Shown here piece after piece: positions 9,057 to 22,500 of a DNA stretch of 43,457 nucleotides. The position numbers were made by a program, and so were the translations under genes. Source of the DNA: Arenimonas caeni. Lineage in GTDB: Bacteria > Pseudomonadota > Gammaproteobacteria > Xanthomonadales > Xanthomonadaceae. Each line of letters opens with the position of its first letter. Position 1 is the first letter of the stretch. A model generated the notes under the pieces. That model ran no database searches. It was not told where the DNA came from and worked only from the letters and a program-made list of their open reading frames with translations. The stretch is from positions 1 through 43,457 of the forward strand of contig NZ_KZ679101.1 of NCBI RefSeq assembly GCF_003024235.1. Direction: 5' to 3'.

Positions 9057-9647
9057 TTATTCGGGCTGGAAGTCGGGAAGGCGGTCGACGAGTTGCTGCA
9101 GGCGGGCGTGCGGGTCGGGTTCCTGCAGCAGGGCCAGGCGCTCGGCGGGCTCGAGCGGCAGCCATTCGGCCAGGCGCCAGCCGACCCAGGTGGCATCGGC
9201 GAGCTGGCCCTTGCCGATGCCCTCGTGCTCGATGCCGGCCTTGTCGAGGATGCGCGCCAACAGCACCGACAGCAGCGCGTGTTCGTCGCGCAGCGGCTGC
9301 GCCGGCGAGTCTTCGAACCACTGCACATCGCCGAGCACCAGCCCGTCGTCGCGAACCCGCGTGTGCTCGACCCGGAAACGGCGGCGGCCTTCTACCGTCA
9401 GCCCCAGCAGGCCGTCGTCGGTGAGCGAGAAGTCCACGATCACCGCCTCGGTGCCGTGCGTGGCCGGGATCGCCGGCTCGCCCGCCTCACGGCCGGCGAG
9501 GATGAGGCAGACGCCGAAACCTTCGCCGCTGCGGCCGCAGCGCTTGACCAGGTCGAGATAACGCGGCTCGAAGATCCGCAGCGACAGTTGCCCGCCGGGC
9601 AGCAAGACCGTGCCGAGCGGGAACAGCGGCAGCTCGGCCAACGCCAC
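9057..9647 (-). CDS. Lon-protease substrate-binding-domain protein
   Basis: A 196-residue stand-alone LON N-terminal (LAN) domain protein without the ATPase or protease parts. The start has the family pattern ELPLFPLGTVLLPGG followed by LSLRIFEPRYLDLV; later segments are GFGVCLIL, GTEAVIVDF and LGLTVEGRRRFRV. The C-terminal half is helical, with PLEPAERLALLQEPDPHARL. The role in bacteria is unclear. It starts three bases after the mpl stop and is the last gene of adk-mpl-this gene. Confidence 0.88.
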   Translation of the reverse strand: MALAELPLFPLGTVLLPGGQLSLRIFEPRYLDLVKRCGRSGEGFGVCLILAGREAGEPAIPATHGTEAVIVDFSLTDDGLLGLTVEGRRRFRVEHTRVRDDGLVLGDVQWFEDSPAQPLRDEHALLSVLLARILDKAGIEHEGIGKGQLADATWVGWRLAEWLPLEPAERLALLQEPDPHARLQQLVDRLPDFQPE

Positions 9648-9650
9648 GCT

Positions 9651-11009
9651 TCAGCCCGCCAGCTGCGCCAGGAAGCGGCGCGGCGCGCCGTCGAAGCCGC
9701 CGTTGGACATGAACACCACGTGGTCGCCGGCGCGGCAGCGGCGGCCCAGCGCCGCCAGCAGCGCGTTGGCGTCGGGCACCGTTTCACCCTCGCCGCGCAG
9801 CGCGCCCACCACCTTGCCCGCGTCCCAGGCCAGCTCGGGCCGGTGCAGGAACACCACCGCATCCGCCTCGGCCAGCGAGGGCGCGATCTGGTCGGCATGT
9901 GCGCCCAGGCGCATAGAATTGCTGCGCGGCTCCATCGCCACCACGATGCGCGCGCCGCCGACGCGGGCACGCAGGCCCTCGAGCGTGGTGCGGATGGCGG
10001 TGGGATGGTGCGCGAAGTCGTCGTAGACGGTGATGCCGGCGCGCTCGCCCAGCACCTCCAGCCGGCGCTTGACGCTGACGAAGTCCGGCAGCGCGGGAAT
10101 CGCGCGCGCCAGGTCGGCGCCGACCGCGTTGGCGGCGGCGATCGCGGCCAGGCCGTTCATCACGTTGTGCCGGCCCACCAGCGACCAGCGCACCGTGCCG
10201 AGCACGGCGCCGCGGTGGAGCACGTCGAAGTGCGTGCCATCGGCGGCGTGCAGGCGCGCGCTCCAGTCGAAGTCGCCGTCGAGGCCGAAGGTTTCCACCG
10301 GCGTCCAGCAGCCCATCGCCAGCACTTCGGCCAGCGCCTTCTCTTCGCCGTTGACGATCAGCCGGCCGCGGCGCGGCACCGTGCGCACCAGGTGGTGGAA
10401 CTGGCGCTGGATGGCGGCCAGGTCCGGGAAGATGTCGGCGTGGTCGTACTCGAGGTTGTTGAGGATCGCCACCACCGGCCGGTAGTGCACGAACTTGCTG
10501 CGCTTGTCGAAGAAGGCCGTGTCGTACTCGTCGGCCTCGACCACGAACTCGCGGCCCGTGCCCAGGCGCGCCGAGACGCCGAAGTTCTCCGGCACGCCGC
10601 CGATCAGGAAACCCGGGTCGCGGCCGGCGGCCTCGAGCAGCCAGACCAGGATCGACGTGGTGGTGGTCTTGCCGTGGGTGCCGGCCACCGCCATCACCTC
10701 GCGGCCCGGCAGCACCCGCTCGCCCAGCCACTGCGCGCCGGAGATGTAGCGCAGGCCGGCATCGAGCACGTGCTCGACCGCGGGGTTGCCGCGCGAGAGC
10801 GCGTTGCCCACGACGACCTCGTCGGTGCCGGCGGTGAGGTGGGCGGGGTCGTAGCCCTGCGACAGCGTGATGCCCAGCTGTTCGAGCTGGGTGGACATGG
10901 GCGGGTACACGGACTGGTCGCTGCCCTCGACCACGTGGCCGAGTTCGCGCGCCAGGGCGGCCACGCCGCCCATGAAGGTGCCGCAGATGCCGAGGATGTG
11001 CAGCTTCAC
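9651..11009 (-). CDS. mpl: UDP-MurNAc tripeptide ligase (Mpl)
   Basis: A 452-residue Mur-ligase-family enzyme that attaches recycled L-Ala-D-Glu-mDAP tripeptide to UDP-MurNAc for peptidoglycan recycling. The N-terminus KLHILGICGTFMGGVAALA is diagnostic for Mpl rather than MurC. The ATP loop is AGTHGKTTTTS, and YDDFAHHPTAI and EPRSNSMRLG follow. The chosen start is a GTG at 11009 directly before the KLHILGICGT signature; the frame is open upstream only as a shadow of adk. It follows adk by 16 bases. Confidence 0.93.
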   Translation of the reverse strand: MKLHILGICGTFMGGVAALARELGHVVEGSDQSVYPPMSTQLEQLGITLSQGYDPAHLTAGTDEVVVGNALSRGNPAVEHVLDAGLRYISGAQWLGERVLPGREVMAVAGTHGKTTTTSILVWLLEAAGRDPGFLIGGVPENFGVSARLGTGREFVVEADEYDTAFFDKRSKFVHYRPVVAILNNLEYDHADIFPDLAAIQRQFHHLVRTVPRRGRLIVNGEEKALAEVLAMGCWTPVETFGLDGDFDWSARLHAADGTHFDVLHRGAVLGTVRWSLVGRHNVMNGLAAIAAANAVGADLARAIPALPDFVSVKRRLEVLGERAGITVYDDFAHHPTAIRTTLEGLRARVGGARIVVAMEPRSNSMRLGAHADQIAPSLAEADAVVFLHRPELAWDAGKVVGALRGEGETVPDANALLAALGRRCRAGDHVVFMSNGGFDGAPRRFLAQLAG

Positions 11010-11025
11010 GGCGGGCCGGGGCCCG

Positions 11026-11604
11026 TCAGCCGACGTCGGGGGTGGGCGCCAGGGCCTCGAGGATTCGCTCGAACACCTCGTCCATCGTGCCCACGCCGTC
11101 CAGGTGCGCAAGGCGGCCGGACTGGCGGTAGAAGTCCACCACCGGCGCGGTGGCTTCGTTGTAGATCTTCAGGCGGTTGCGCACGGCCTCGGGCGTGTCG
11201 TCGGCACGGCCCTCGACCTGGGCGCGGCCGGCCAGGCGCTCGATCAGCAGCTCGGTGTCCACGTCCAGTTGCACGGCGATGTCCACCGGCTGGCCCAGGC
11301 GGGCCAGCAGGGCATCGAGGGCATTGGCCTGGGCGAGGTTGCGCGGGTAGCCGTCGAGGATGAAGCCGTTGCCGGTGTCGCCGGCCGTCAGGCGCTCCTC
11401 GAGCATGCCCAGCACGATCTCGTCGGAGACCAGGCCGCCGGACTCCATCACCGCCTTGGCCTGCAGGCCCAGCGCGGTGCCGGCCTTGACCGCCGCGCGC
11501 AGCAGGTCGCCGGTGGAAATGTGCGGCACCTGCAGGTGCTCGCGGAGCCTGCTGGCCTGCGTGCCCTTGCCCGAACCGGGCGCGCCGAGAAGTACCAGTC
11601 GCAT
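11026..11604 (-). CDS. adk: Adenylate kinase, short form
   Basis: A 192-residue adenylate kinase that interconverts 2 ADP with ATP and AMP. The P-loop GAPGSGKGTQ is at residues 7-16, AMP-binding HISTGDLLRAA follows, then GFILDGYPRN and the LID region GRAQVEGRADDTPEAVRNR. It lacks the 30-residue LID insertion of the 214-residue E. coli-type enzyme, so it is the short type. A GAAGA ribosome site precedes the ATG. It heads the adk-mpl-Lon-domain operon and is divergent from PPi-PFK. Confidence 0.94.
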   Translation of the reverse strand: MRLVLLGAPGSGKGTQASRLREHLQVPHISTGDLLRAAVKAGTALGLQAKAVMESGGLVSDEIVLGMLEERLTAGDTGNGFILDGYPRNLAQANALDALLARLGQPVDIAVQLDVDTELLIERLAGRAQVEGRADDTPEAVRNRLKIYNEATAPVVDFYRQSGRLAHLDGVGTMDEVFERILEALAPTPDVG

Positions 11605-11618
11605 GCTTCTTCAACCCC

Positions 11619-11648
11619 TATAAACGAGGACGCACGGCGCCGTCTCAA
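11619..11648 (-). promoter_or_regulatory. Candidate adk promoter
   Basis: On the minus strand TTGAGA (11643-11648) and TTTATA (11619-11624) are 18 bases apart, placing the start site a few bases before the adk ribosome site. A TATAGT at 11660-11665 on the plus strand may be the -10 box for the divergent phosphofructokinase gene but has no matching -35 box. Boxes are seen; use is inferred. Confidence 0.45.
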
Positions 11649-11743
11649 CCCCGTTTGGCTATAGTGGGGCCGCCGACAGGCCGTGCGGACTGTGAAACGC
11701 TACTGGCCGGGCCGCGACAAGTCAAACCAAAGGCAGGGAAACC

Positions 11744-13003
11744 ATGAGCAAGGGAACGCTCCTGTACGCACAATCCGGCGGGGTCACCGCCGTCATCAAC
11801 GCCACCGCCGGCGCCGTCATCCAGGCCGCCCGGGCCCGCAAGGTCAAGGTCCTGGCGGCCCGCAACGGGATTCTCGGGGTGCTCCGGGAGGAGCTCGTGG
11901 ACACCTCGAAGGAGTCCCCGGCCGCCATCCGGGCCCTGGCCCATACCCCCGGCGGGGCCTTCGGCACCTGCCGCTACAAGCTCAAGTCGCTCGAGGACGA
12001 TGCCGCCAAGTACGCGCGCGTGCTCGAGGTGATCAAGGCCCACGACGTGCGCTGGTTCCTCTACAACGGCGGCAACGACTCGGCCGACACCGCGCTCAAG
12101 CTCTCGCGGCTGGCCGAGGCCTCGGGTTACCCGCTCACCTGCATCGGCGTGCCCAAGACGGTCGACAACGACCTCGTGGCCACCGACTGCTGCCCGGGCT
12201 TCGGCTCGGCGGCCAAGTACACCGCGGTGTCGGTGGCCGAAGCCGCGCTGGACGTCGAAGCGATGGCCGAAACGTCCACCAAGGTCTTCGTCTATGAAGT
12301 GATGGGCCGCCACGCGGGCTGGCTGGCGGCGGCCGCCGGCCTGGCCGGCCAGGGCAAGGATGATGCGCCACACATCATCCTGTTCCCGGAAGTCGCCTGG
12401 GACGAGGCGGCCTTCCTCGCCCGCGTGCAGGCCGTGGTCAGGCGCGTGGGGCACTGCGTGGTGGTCGTGTCCGAGGGCCTGCGCCACGCCGACGGCCGCT
12501 TCGTCGCCGATGCCGGCAGCGGCAAGGACGCCTTCGGCCACAGCCAGCTCGGCGGCGTCGGCCCGCTGCTGGCCGGCATCGTCAAGGACCAGCTGGGCCT
12601 GAAGGTGCACTGGACCGTGCCCGACTACCTGCAGCGCTCCGCCCGCCACCTGGCCTCGAAGACCGACCTGGCGCACGCCCAGGCCGTCGGCAAGGCGGCG
12701 GTGGAGTACGCGCTCGAGGGCATGAACGGCGTGATGCCGGCGATCGTGCGCACGTCCGACAAGCCCTACCGCTGGAAAGTGGCGCCGGCGCCGCTGGCCG
12801 ACATCGCCAACCACGAGAAGAAGATGCCCAAGGGCTTCATCTCCCGTGATGGCTACGGCATCACCGACGCCTGCCGGCGCTACCTCTCGCCGCTGGTGCG
12901 GGGCGAGGCGCCGCCGCCGTACCGGCCCGATGGCCTGCCCGATTACGTTCGTCTGAAGTTGAGTGCCGTTGTAAAGAAGCTGCCGGCATTCGACGCCATC
13001 TGA
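11744..13003 (+). CDS. pfp: Pyrophosphate-dependent 6-phosphofructokinase
   Basis: A 419-residue phosphofructokinase-fold enzyme that phosphorylates fructose-6-phosphate, probably with PPi. Around the phosphate donor site it reads GGNDS (109-113), where ATP enzymes have GGDGS; and it has K138 in PKTVDNDL, the lysine characteristic of PPi-dependent members. Further motifs are GSAAKYTAVS, EVMGRHAGWLAAA and a C-terminal extension. PPi use makes the reaction reversible. The nearby H+-PPase and soluble PPase genes support a PPi-based economy. It is followed 20 bases later by the DUF3617 gene. Confidence 0.9.
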   Translation: MSKGTLLYAQSGGVTAVINATAGAVIQAARARKVKVLAARNGILGVLREELVDTSKESPAAIRALAHTPGGAFGTCRYKLKSLEDDAAKYARVLEVIKAHDVRWFLYNGGNDSADTALKLSRLAEASGYPLTCIGVPKTVDNDLVATDCCPGFGSAAKYTAVSVAEAALDVEAMAETSTKVFVYEVMGRHAGWLAAAAGLAGQGKDDAPHIILFPEVAWDEAAFLARVQAVVRRVGHCVVVVSEGLRHADGRFVADAGSGKDAFGHSQLGGVGPLLAGIVKDQLGLKVHWTVPDYLQRSARHLASKTDLAHAQAVGKAAVEYALEGMNGVMPAIVRTSDKPYRWKVAPAPLADIANHEKKMPKGFISRDGYGITDACRRYLSPLVRGEAPPPYRPDGLPDYVRLKLSAVVKKLPAFDAI

Positions 13004-13023
13004 CGCACCAAGGAGCAACGCCC

Positions 13024-13473
13024 ATGAAGATCCGACTCGCCCCCTGCCTCGCGCTGGCCCTCTCGCTCACGGCGCCGGGCCTCGCGGCCGCGCAAGCCCA
13101 GGAGGGCAGCCAGTACCGCGTCACCACCCGCATGGAAATGGTCGGCATGCCCTTCCAGCTGCCGCCCCAGACCGTCGAGGTCTGCGGGCCGAAGGACCAC
13201 GCCAGCGAAAAGATGGTGCCGCACGACGACAACTGCCGCATCACCGACTTCAAGGTCGAGGGCAACAAGTCGAGCTACACCCTGGTCTGCACGGGCGAGG
13301 CGGAGATGACCGCCAAGGGCGAGTTCGAGCAACTCGGCCCCGAGGCCTACCGCGGCAAGATGAACATGGTCGGCACCCAGGGCGGCCGCTCGGTGGAAAT
13401 GAACATGAGTTTCGAAGGCCAGCGCATCGGCGACTGCCAGTACACCCCGCCGGCCGCCCCGTCCGGCGACTGA
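13024..13473 (+). CDS. DUF3617 exported protein
   Basis: A 149-residue protein with a Sec signal peptide (residues 1 to about 24, ending AAAQA). The mature part resembles DUF3617: GSQYRVTTRMEMVGMPF, then VEVCGPKD, DDNCRITDFKVEG, YTLVCTGEAEMTAKGEFE, ending IGDCQYTP, with several cysteines that could pair in the periplasm. An AAGGAG site precedes the ATG. It lies 20 bases behind the phosphofructokinase gene, but no functional link is known. Confidence 0.8.
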   Translation: MKIRLAPCLALALSLTAPGLAAAQAQEGSQYRVTTRMEMVGMPFQLPPQTVEVCGPKDHASEKMVPHDDNCRITDFKVEGNKSSYTLVCTGEAEMTAKGEFEQLGPEAYRGKMNMVGTQGGRSVEMNMSFEGQRIGDCQYTPPAAPSGD

Positions 13474-13478
13474 GCCCC

Positions 13479-13497
13479 GGGCCCGCCCGGCGGGCCC
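13479..13497 (+). terminator. GC hairpin after DUF3617 gene
   Basis: GGGCCCGC and GCGGGCCC are inverted around a three-base loop six bases past the DUF3617 stop. No T-run follows. It may slow transcription before the H+-PPase gene, which has its own upstream region. Confidence 0.4.
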
Positions 13498-13535
13498 TGT
13501 GGCTTCACCCCCTCCCTTCGGCCATACTCGACCGG

Positions 13536-13553
13536 AGCGGCCGGTCGGCCGCT
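13536..13553. promoter_or_regulatory. Palindrome upstream of H+-PPase gene
   Basis: An eight-base inverted repeat AGCGGCCG / CGGCCGCT with a two-base loop lies 38 bases before the hppA start. It could be an operator or a mRNA hairpin. No matching regulator is evident; its function is unassigned. Confidence 0.3.
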
Positions 13554-13590
13554 TACGTTTGTTCGCTGTTTGACTCTGGGGAGGGTTGGC

Positions 13591-15624
<2,034 letters not shown>

Positions 15625-15647
15625 TCGGGCTGCGCAGGCTGGAGACG

Positions 15648-15675
15648 AAAAACCCCGGCTCCGGCCGGGGTTTTT
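15648..15675 (+). terminator. Rho-independent terminator after hppA
   Basis: AAAAACCCCGGC and GCCGGGGTTTTT are inverted around a four-base loop, giving a GC-rich stem followed by a T-run, 23 bases past the hppA stop. With A- and T-runs on both sides it can work in both directions, but the hppA side is the obvious user. Confidence 0.9.
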
Positions 15676-15717
15676 CTTCGCACAGCGTCGTCCCAGGAGC
15701 CCCCTTGGTGCATTTTC

Positions 15718-15800
15718 GGGGACGGGTGCATTAAAGAAGGGGGTCAGGCTCACTTGGTTCCTGAGTGAGCCTGACCCCCTTCTTTAATGCACCCGTCCCC
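15718..15800. repeat. Large perfect palindrome, copy 1
   Basis: Two 37-base arms (15718-15754 and 15764-15800) match perfectly around a nine-base loop. The arms begin GGGGACGGGTGCATTAAAG. A second copy of the family is at 28961-29047. The element lies between the hppA terminator and the end of the HPt gene. It contains no ORF; a non-autonomous REP/MITE-like repeat is the best reading. Confidence 0.85.
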
Positions 15801-15805
15801 TGCCG

Positions 15806-16168
15806 TCAGATCTGGGGAACCTCTTGCAGCAGCAGGATCAGCGCATCGCGGGTGCGGCGGCGCAGTTCGACGAAGAGCGCGTCGATGGCTTCGGAGCCAA
15901 GCTGTTCGTCCTCGAGGTGCTCGAGGCTGTGGCAGACCTCGACCAGGGCCGAGGCGCCCATGGCCAGGGCGGCCGAGCGCAGGTAGTGCGCGGCCTTGCC
16001 CAGGGCATCGGCGTCGCCGGCGGCCTGGGCGGCTTCCATCTTCTTCACCAGGTCCGGCGCCTCGTGCACGAACATGCGCACGAACTCGCTGAAGGCGCCG
16101 GGCTGGTCGCGGTCGAGCATGCGCAGCAGTTCCAGCGCCTTGGGGTCGAGCAGGGATTGTGCTGCCAT
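15806..16168 (-). CDS. Orphan histidine phosphotransfer (HPt) protein
   Basis: A 120-residue all-helical HPt-domain protein. The phosphoacceptor region is KAAHYLRSAALAMGA, matching the usual HxLKGSxxxxG pattern with Arg for Lys; LVEVCHSLEHLE follows. Such proteins relay phosphate between a hybrid histidine kinase and a response regulator. No kinase or regulator gene is nearby, so its partners are elsewhere. The start MAAQSLLD at 16168 is preferred for its GGAAG upstream; an in-frame ATG at 16198 would add ten residues. Confidence 0.8.
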   Translation of the reverse strand: MAAQSLLDPKALELLRMLDRDQPGAFSEFVRMFVHEAPDLVKKMEAAQAAGDADALGKAAHYLRSAALAMGASALVEVCHSLEHLEDEQLGSEAIDALFVELRRRTRDALILLLQEVPQI

Positions 16169-16361
16169 GGCGGGGGCTTCCGGTGGGCCAACCGCCATTC
16201 TCGCCGCTGCCCCCGGCCCTGCCTAGCCCCTGATTTCCTGCCCTGGCGGGAGGGCCGCCAGGCCCGGAACGGCCAGTCTGGCCTGAAGGCCCGCCTGCGG
16301 AGGGTGTATCCTTTCGCCCCCCACGAAAGCCCTCCCCCGGGCGGATAAAGGAGTATCTGCA

Positions 16362-16910
16362 ATGGCCCTAGACCTGGTGCCCACCGGCCGCGACGTGCCG
16401 AACGAAATCAACGTCGTCATCGAGATCCCCAAGGACGCCGAGCCGGTCAAGTACGAGGTCGACAAGGGTACCGGCGCCATTTTCGTGGACCGCATCCTGT
16501 CCACCCCGATGCGCTACCCCTGCAACTACGGCTACGTGCCCAAGACCCTGTGCGGCGACGGCGACCCGGTCGACGTGCTGGTCATCCTGCCGCTCACCCT
16601 GATCCCCGGCTCGGTCATCCGCTGCCGTCCGGTGGGCCTGCTGAAGATGAAGGACGAGGCCGGCGAGGACACCAAGCTGCTGGCCGTGCCGGTGGACAAG
16701 GTGTTCTCCGGCTATTCGCACATCAACGACATCAGCCAGGTCAGCCAGCACTGGCTCGACCGCATCGGCCACTTCTTCGAGCACTACAAGGACCTGGAGA
16801 AGGGCAAGTGGGTCAAGCTCGACGGCTGGGAAGGCGCCGACGCGGCCCGCCGCGAAATCCTCGACTCCGTGCAGCGCTTCGAGGCCAGCCCCGAGACGCT
16901 CAACTACTGA
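16362..16910 (+). CDS. ppa: Inorganic pyrophosphatase
   Basis: A 182-residue soluble family I pyrophosphatase that splits PPi to two phosphates. The signature D66-G-D-P-V-D71 ([11 protein letters not shown]) is intact, with [10 protein letters not shown] before it and later [12 protein letters not shown] and [18 protein letters not shown] strong AAAGGAG site precedes the ATG. It lies in the same neighbourhood as PPi-PFK and H+-PPase, the other two main PPi users. It converges with the DUF6445-like gene nine bases downstream. Confidence 0.95.
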   Translation: MALDLVPTGRDVPNEINVVIEIPKDAEPVKYEVDKGTGAIFVDRILSTPMRYPCNYGYVPKTLCGDGDPVDVLVILPLTLIPGSVIRCRPVGLLKMKDEAGEDTKLLAVPVDKVFSGYSHINDISQVSQHWLDRIGHFFEHYKDLEKGKWVKLDGWEGADAARREILDSVQRFEASPETLNY

Positions 16911-16919
16911 GCCAGGGGC

Positions 16920-17498
16920 TCACGAGGCCCGGCGCCGGCAGGTGAACCGGGCCTCGAGCACCAGCCGGCCGGTGTCCGGGTCATCGCCCGGCCGGTCGCG
17001 CGAACCGACGTCGGGGGCGTGCCAGCGCCCGCCGTCGAACACCACCAGCCGGTTGTACTTCGCCGGCACGCGCACGGCCTCATCGTCGTCGAGCATCGGC
17101 GCGGCCGGGAACACCAGCCCGCCGGTGGACGGGTCCTCGGCCAGGAACAGCACGGCCACCACGGCACCCTGCCCGGGTTCGGCCGTCGAGGCGCGCACCG
17201 GCGCCACCGGCGGCGACGTGGTCAGCGAAAGCCAGCCCTGGGTGCCGAGCACCCGGCGAAAGCCCAGCCGCTCGCGCAGGTGCTCGGAGAAATACACCGC
17301 CAGCGGCGCCAGCAGCGGCCCGGGCAGCGCGATGCGCCGCACCGGGTAGCCCGCCAGCGGGTCGGGCCGCAACTGGTCGGCGTGCTGCCTGGCCGTATTG
17401 CGCCAGCGCCCCGGCACCTCCAGCGCGTCGTCGACGACGTAGGCCGTGGCCCCGCCGGGCAGGGCCACGGCTTCGATGCGCGGACGGGGCTTGAACAC
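16920..17498 (-). CDS. DUF6445-like protein
   Basis: A 192-residue protein probably of the DUF6445 family, which resembles 2-oxoglutarate/iron oxygenases. Seen: PEQ-free N-terminus FKPRPRIEAVALPGG, VVDDALEVPGRWR, then VVAVLFLAEDPSTGGLVF, and AKYNRLVVFDGGRWHAPDV, which resembles the distal His segment of that fold. The start is a GTG at 17498, after a GAGGT ribosome site that overlaps the thiC stop; the frame upstream is a thiC shadow. It is the gene immediately behind thiC and may share its transcript. Function unknown. Confidence 0.6.
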   Translation of the reverse strand: MFKPRPRIEAVALPGGATAYVVDDALEVPGRWRNTARQHADQLRPDPLAGYPVRRIALPGPLLAPLAVYFSEHLRERLGFRRVLGTQGWLSLTTSPPVAPVRASTAEPGQGAVVAVLFLAEDPSTGGLVFPAAPMLDDDEAVRVPAKYNRLVVFDGGRWHAPDVGSRDRPGDDPDTGRLVLEARFTCRRRAS

Positions 17499-17508
17499 GG
17501 CGCTTACC

Positions 17509-19556
<2,048 letters not shown>

Positions 19557-19597
19557 CCATTGAACCATTTTCGCGGGCTCCGGGCACGTGGCCTGCC

Positions 19598-22500
19598 TCA
19601 CGACCTCGCGGGATTCGGCACCCGGAACCACGCGGCGTAGAGCGCCGGCAGGAACAGCAGGGTCAGCGCCGTGGCGATGATCAGGCCGCCCATGATGGCC
19701 ACGGCCATCGGCCCGAAGAATTCGCTGCGCGAGAGCGGGATCATGGCCAGCACGGCCGCCAGGGCGGTGAGCACGATCGGGCGGAAGCGACGCACCGTGG
19801 CATCCACCACCGCGCGGGCCGGCGGGCTGCCGGCGGCGATGTCCTGCTCGATCTGGTCCACCAGGATCACCGAGTTGCGCATGATCATGCCGCTGAGCGC
19901 GATCGTGCCCAGCATCGCCACGAAGCCGAACGGCACCCGGAACACCAGCAGGAACAGCACCACGCCGATCAGGCCCAGCGGCGCGGTCAGCGCCACCATC
20001 AGCGTGCGCGGGAAGCTGCGCAGCTGGATCATCAGCAGGGTGATCACCACGAACACGAACAGCGGCACGCCCGCGGCCACCGAGCGCGAGCCGCGACCGG
20101 AGTCCTCGACGGTGCCGCCGGTTTCGAGCAGGTAGCCCGGCGGCAGCATCGCCCGCACGTCCCCGAGCGTGGGCAGGATTTCATTGGTGACCGTCGGCGG
20201 CGTCACGTCGCCGTAGATGTCGGCGCGCACGGTCACCGTCGGCAGGCGGTTGCGGTGCCAGATGATGCCGTCCTCGAAGCCATGCTCGAGCGTGGCGATC
20301 TGCGACAGCGGCACGGCGCGGCCGTCGCCGGCCGGCACCGCCAGGCTGCCCAGCAGCGACAGCCGCTCGCGCTCCTCGACCGGGCCGCGCAGCAGGATCT
20401 CGATCTGCTCGTTGCCCTCGCGGTAGGTGCTGATCGTGGTGCCGGAGAGCGAACCGCGCAGGAAGGCCGCCACCTTGGCCGAACTCACGCCCAGCACGCG
20501 GGCGCGCTCCTGGTCGATCGCCAGGCGCACCACCTTGCTCGGCTCGTCCCAGTCGAGGTTGACGTTGGTGACGTGCGGATTGGCGCGCACGCGTTCGGCC
20601 ACCTCGCGCGCCAGCCGGCGCACTTCGTCCACGTGCTCGCCGGACACCCGGAACTGCACCGGGAAGCCCACCGGCGGACCGTTCTCGAGCCGCTGCACGC
20701 GCGCCTGCACGTCGCTGAACTCCTCGCCGAACAGTTCGATCAGCCAGGTCCGCAGGCGCTCGCGGGCCTCCATGTCGGGCGTCAGGATCACGAACTGGGC
20801 GAAGTTGGCCTGCGGGAGCTTCTGGTCCAGCGGCAGGTAGAAGCGCGGGCTGCCCGAACCGACGTAGGCGACGTAGCTTTCCACGTCCTCCTGGTCCTCG
20901 AGCGCCCGTTCCAGCCGGGCCGCCACCGCCTCCGTGGCCAGCAGGGACGAACCTTCGGCCAGCTCCAGGTCCACCATCAGCTCCAGCCGCGTCGAGGACG
21001 GGAAGAACTGCTGGGGCACGAAGCGGAACATCGCCACGCTCAGCGCGAACGCCGCCACCGTCACCGCGATCACCAGGCCGCGGTTGCGCACGCACCAGAC
21101 CACGGTCGAGCGCACGCGCTTGTAGAAGGGCGTGGCGTACGGGTCGTGGCCGCGGTGCCCGCCGCCGCCCGGCTCGGGCTTCGGCTCGGGCAGCAGCTTG
21201 TCGCCCAGGTAGGGAATGAACACCACCGCCGCGATCCACGACACCAGCAGCGCGATCGTCACCACCTGGAAGATCGAGCGGGTGTACTCGCCGGTGCTCG
21301 AGGCGGCGGTGGCGATGGGCAGGAAGCCCGCCGCGGTCACCAGGGTGCCGGTGAGCATCGGGAAGGCGGTGGACTTCCACATGAAGGCGGCGGCGCGCAG
21401 GCGGTCGTAGCCCTGCTCCATCTTCACCGCCATCATCTCGACCGCGATGATGGCGTCGTCCACCAGCAGGCCCAGCGCCAGCACCAGGGCGCCGAGCGAG
21501 ATCTTGTGCAGGCCGATGTCGAAGTAGTCCATCAGCGCGAAGGTCATCGCCAGCACCAGCGGGATCGACAGCGCCACCACCAGGCCGGTGCGGAAGCCCA
21601 GCGAGAAGAAGCTCACCACCAGCACGATCACCACCGCCTCGGTGAGCACGCGCACGAACTCGGCCACCGAGCTGCGCACGGCCTTGGGCTGGTCGGAGAC
21701 CTTGCTCAGCGTCATGCCCACCGGCAGGTCCTGCTGCAGGCGCGCGAACTCGGCGTCGAGCACCTCGCCCAGGCGGATGATGTCGCCGCCGTCGCGCATG
21801 GCCACGGCGATGCCGATGGCGTTTTCGCCCATGAAACGCATGCGCGGCGCCGCCGGGTCGGCGAAGCCGCGGTGCACGTCGGCCACGTCGCCGAGCCGGA
21901 AGCTGCGGTCGCCGACGCGGATGGGGAAGTTCCGGATCTCCTCCACGCTGTCGAAGCGCCCCGAGACCCGCAGCTGCACGCGGTCGGTGGCCGTCTCGAA
22001 GAAACTGGCTGGCGCCACCGCGTTCTGCTCGTCGATGGCCCGCTGCACCAGCTCCAGCGGCACGCCCAGCGTGGCCAGCTTGGTGTTCGACAGCTCGATC
22101 CAGATCTTCTCGTCCTGCAGGCCGACCAGCTCGATCTTGCCCACGTCGGGCACCCGCAGCAGTTCGAGCTCGATGCGCTCGGCGTAGTCCTTGAGCGTGG
22201 CGTAGTCGAAGCCCTCGCCGGTGAGCGCGTAGATGTTGCCGAAGGTGTCGCCGAACTCGTCGTTGAAGAACGGCCCCACCACGCCCTGCGGCAGGGTGTG
22301 GCGGATGTCGCCGACCTTCTTGCGCACGTCGTACCACAGCGCCGGCAGCTCGCTCGAGACCATCGAGTCGCGCGACATCAGCATCACCAGGCTTTCGCCG
22401 GCACGCGAGTACGAGCGCACGAACTCGTAGCGCCCGGTCTCCATCACTTCCTTCTCGACCTTGTCGGTGACCTGCCGCGCCACTTCCTCGGCGGTCGCGC

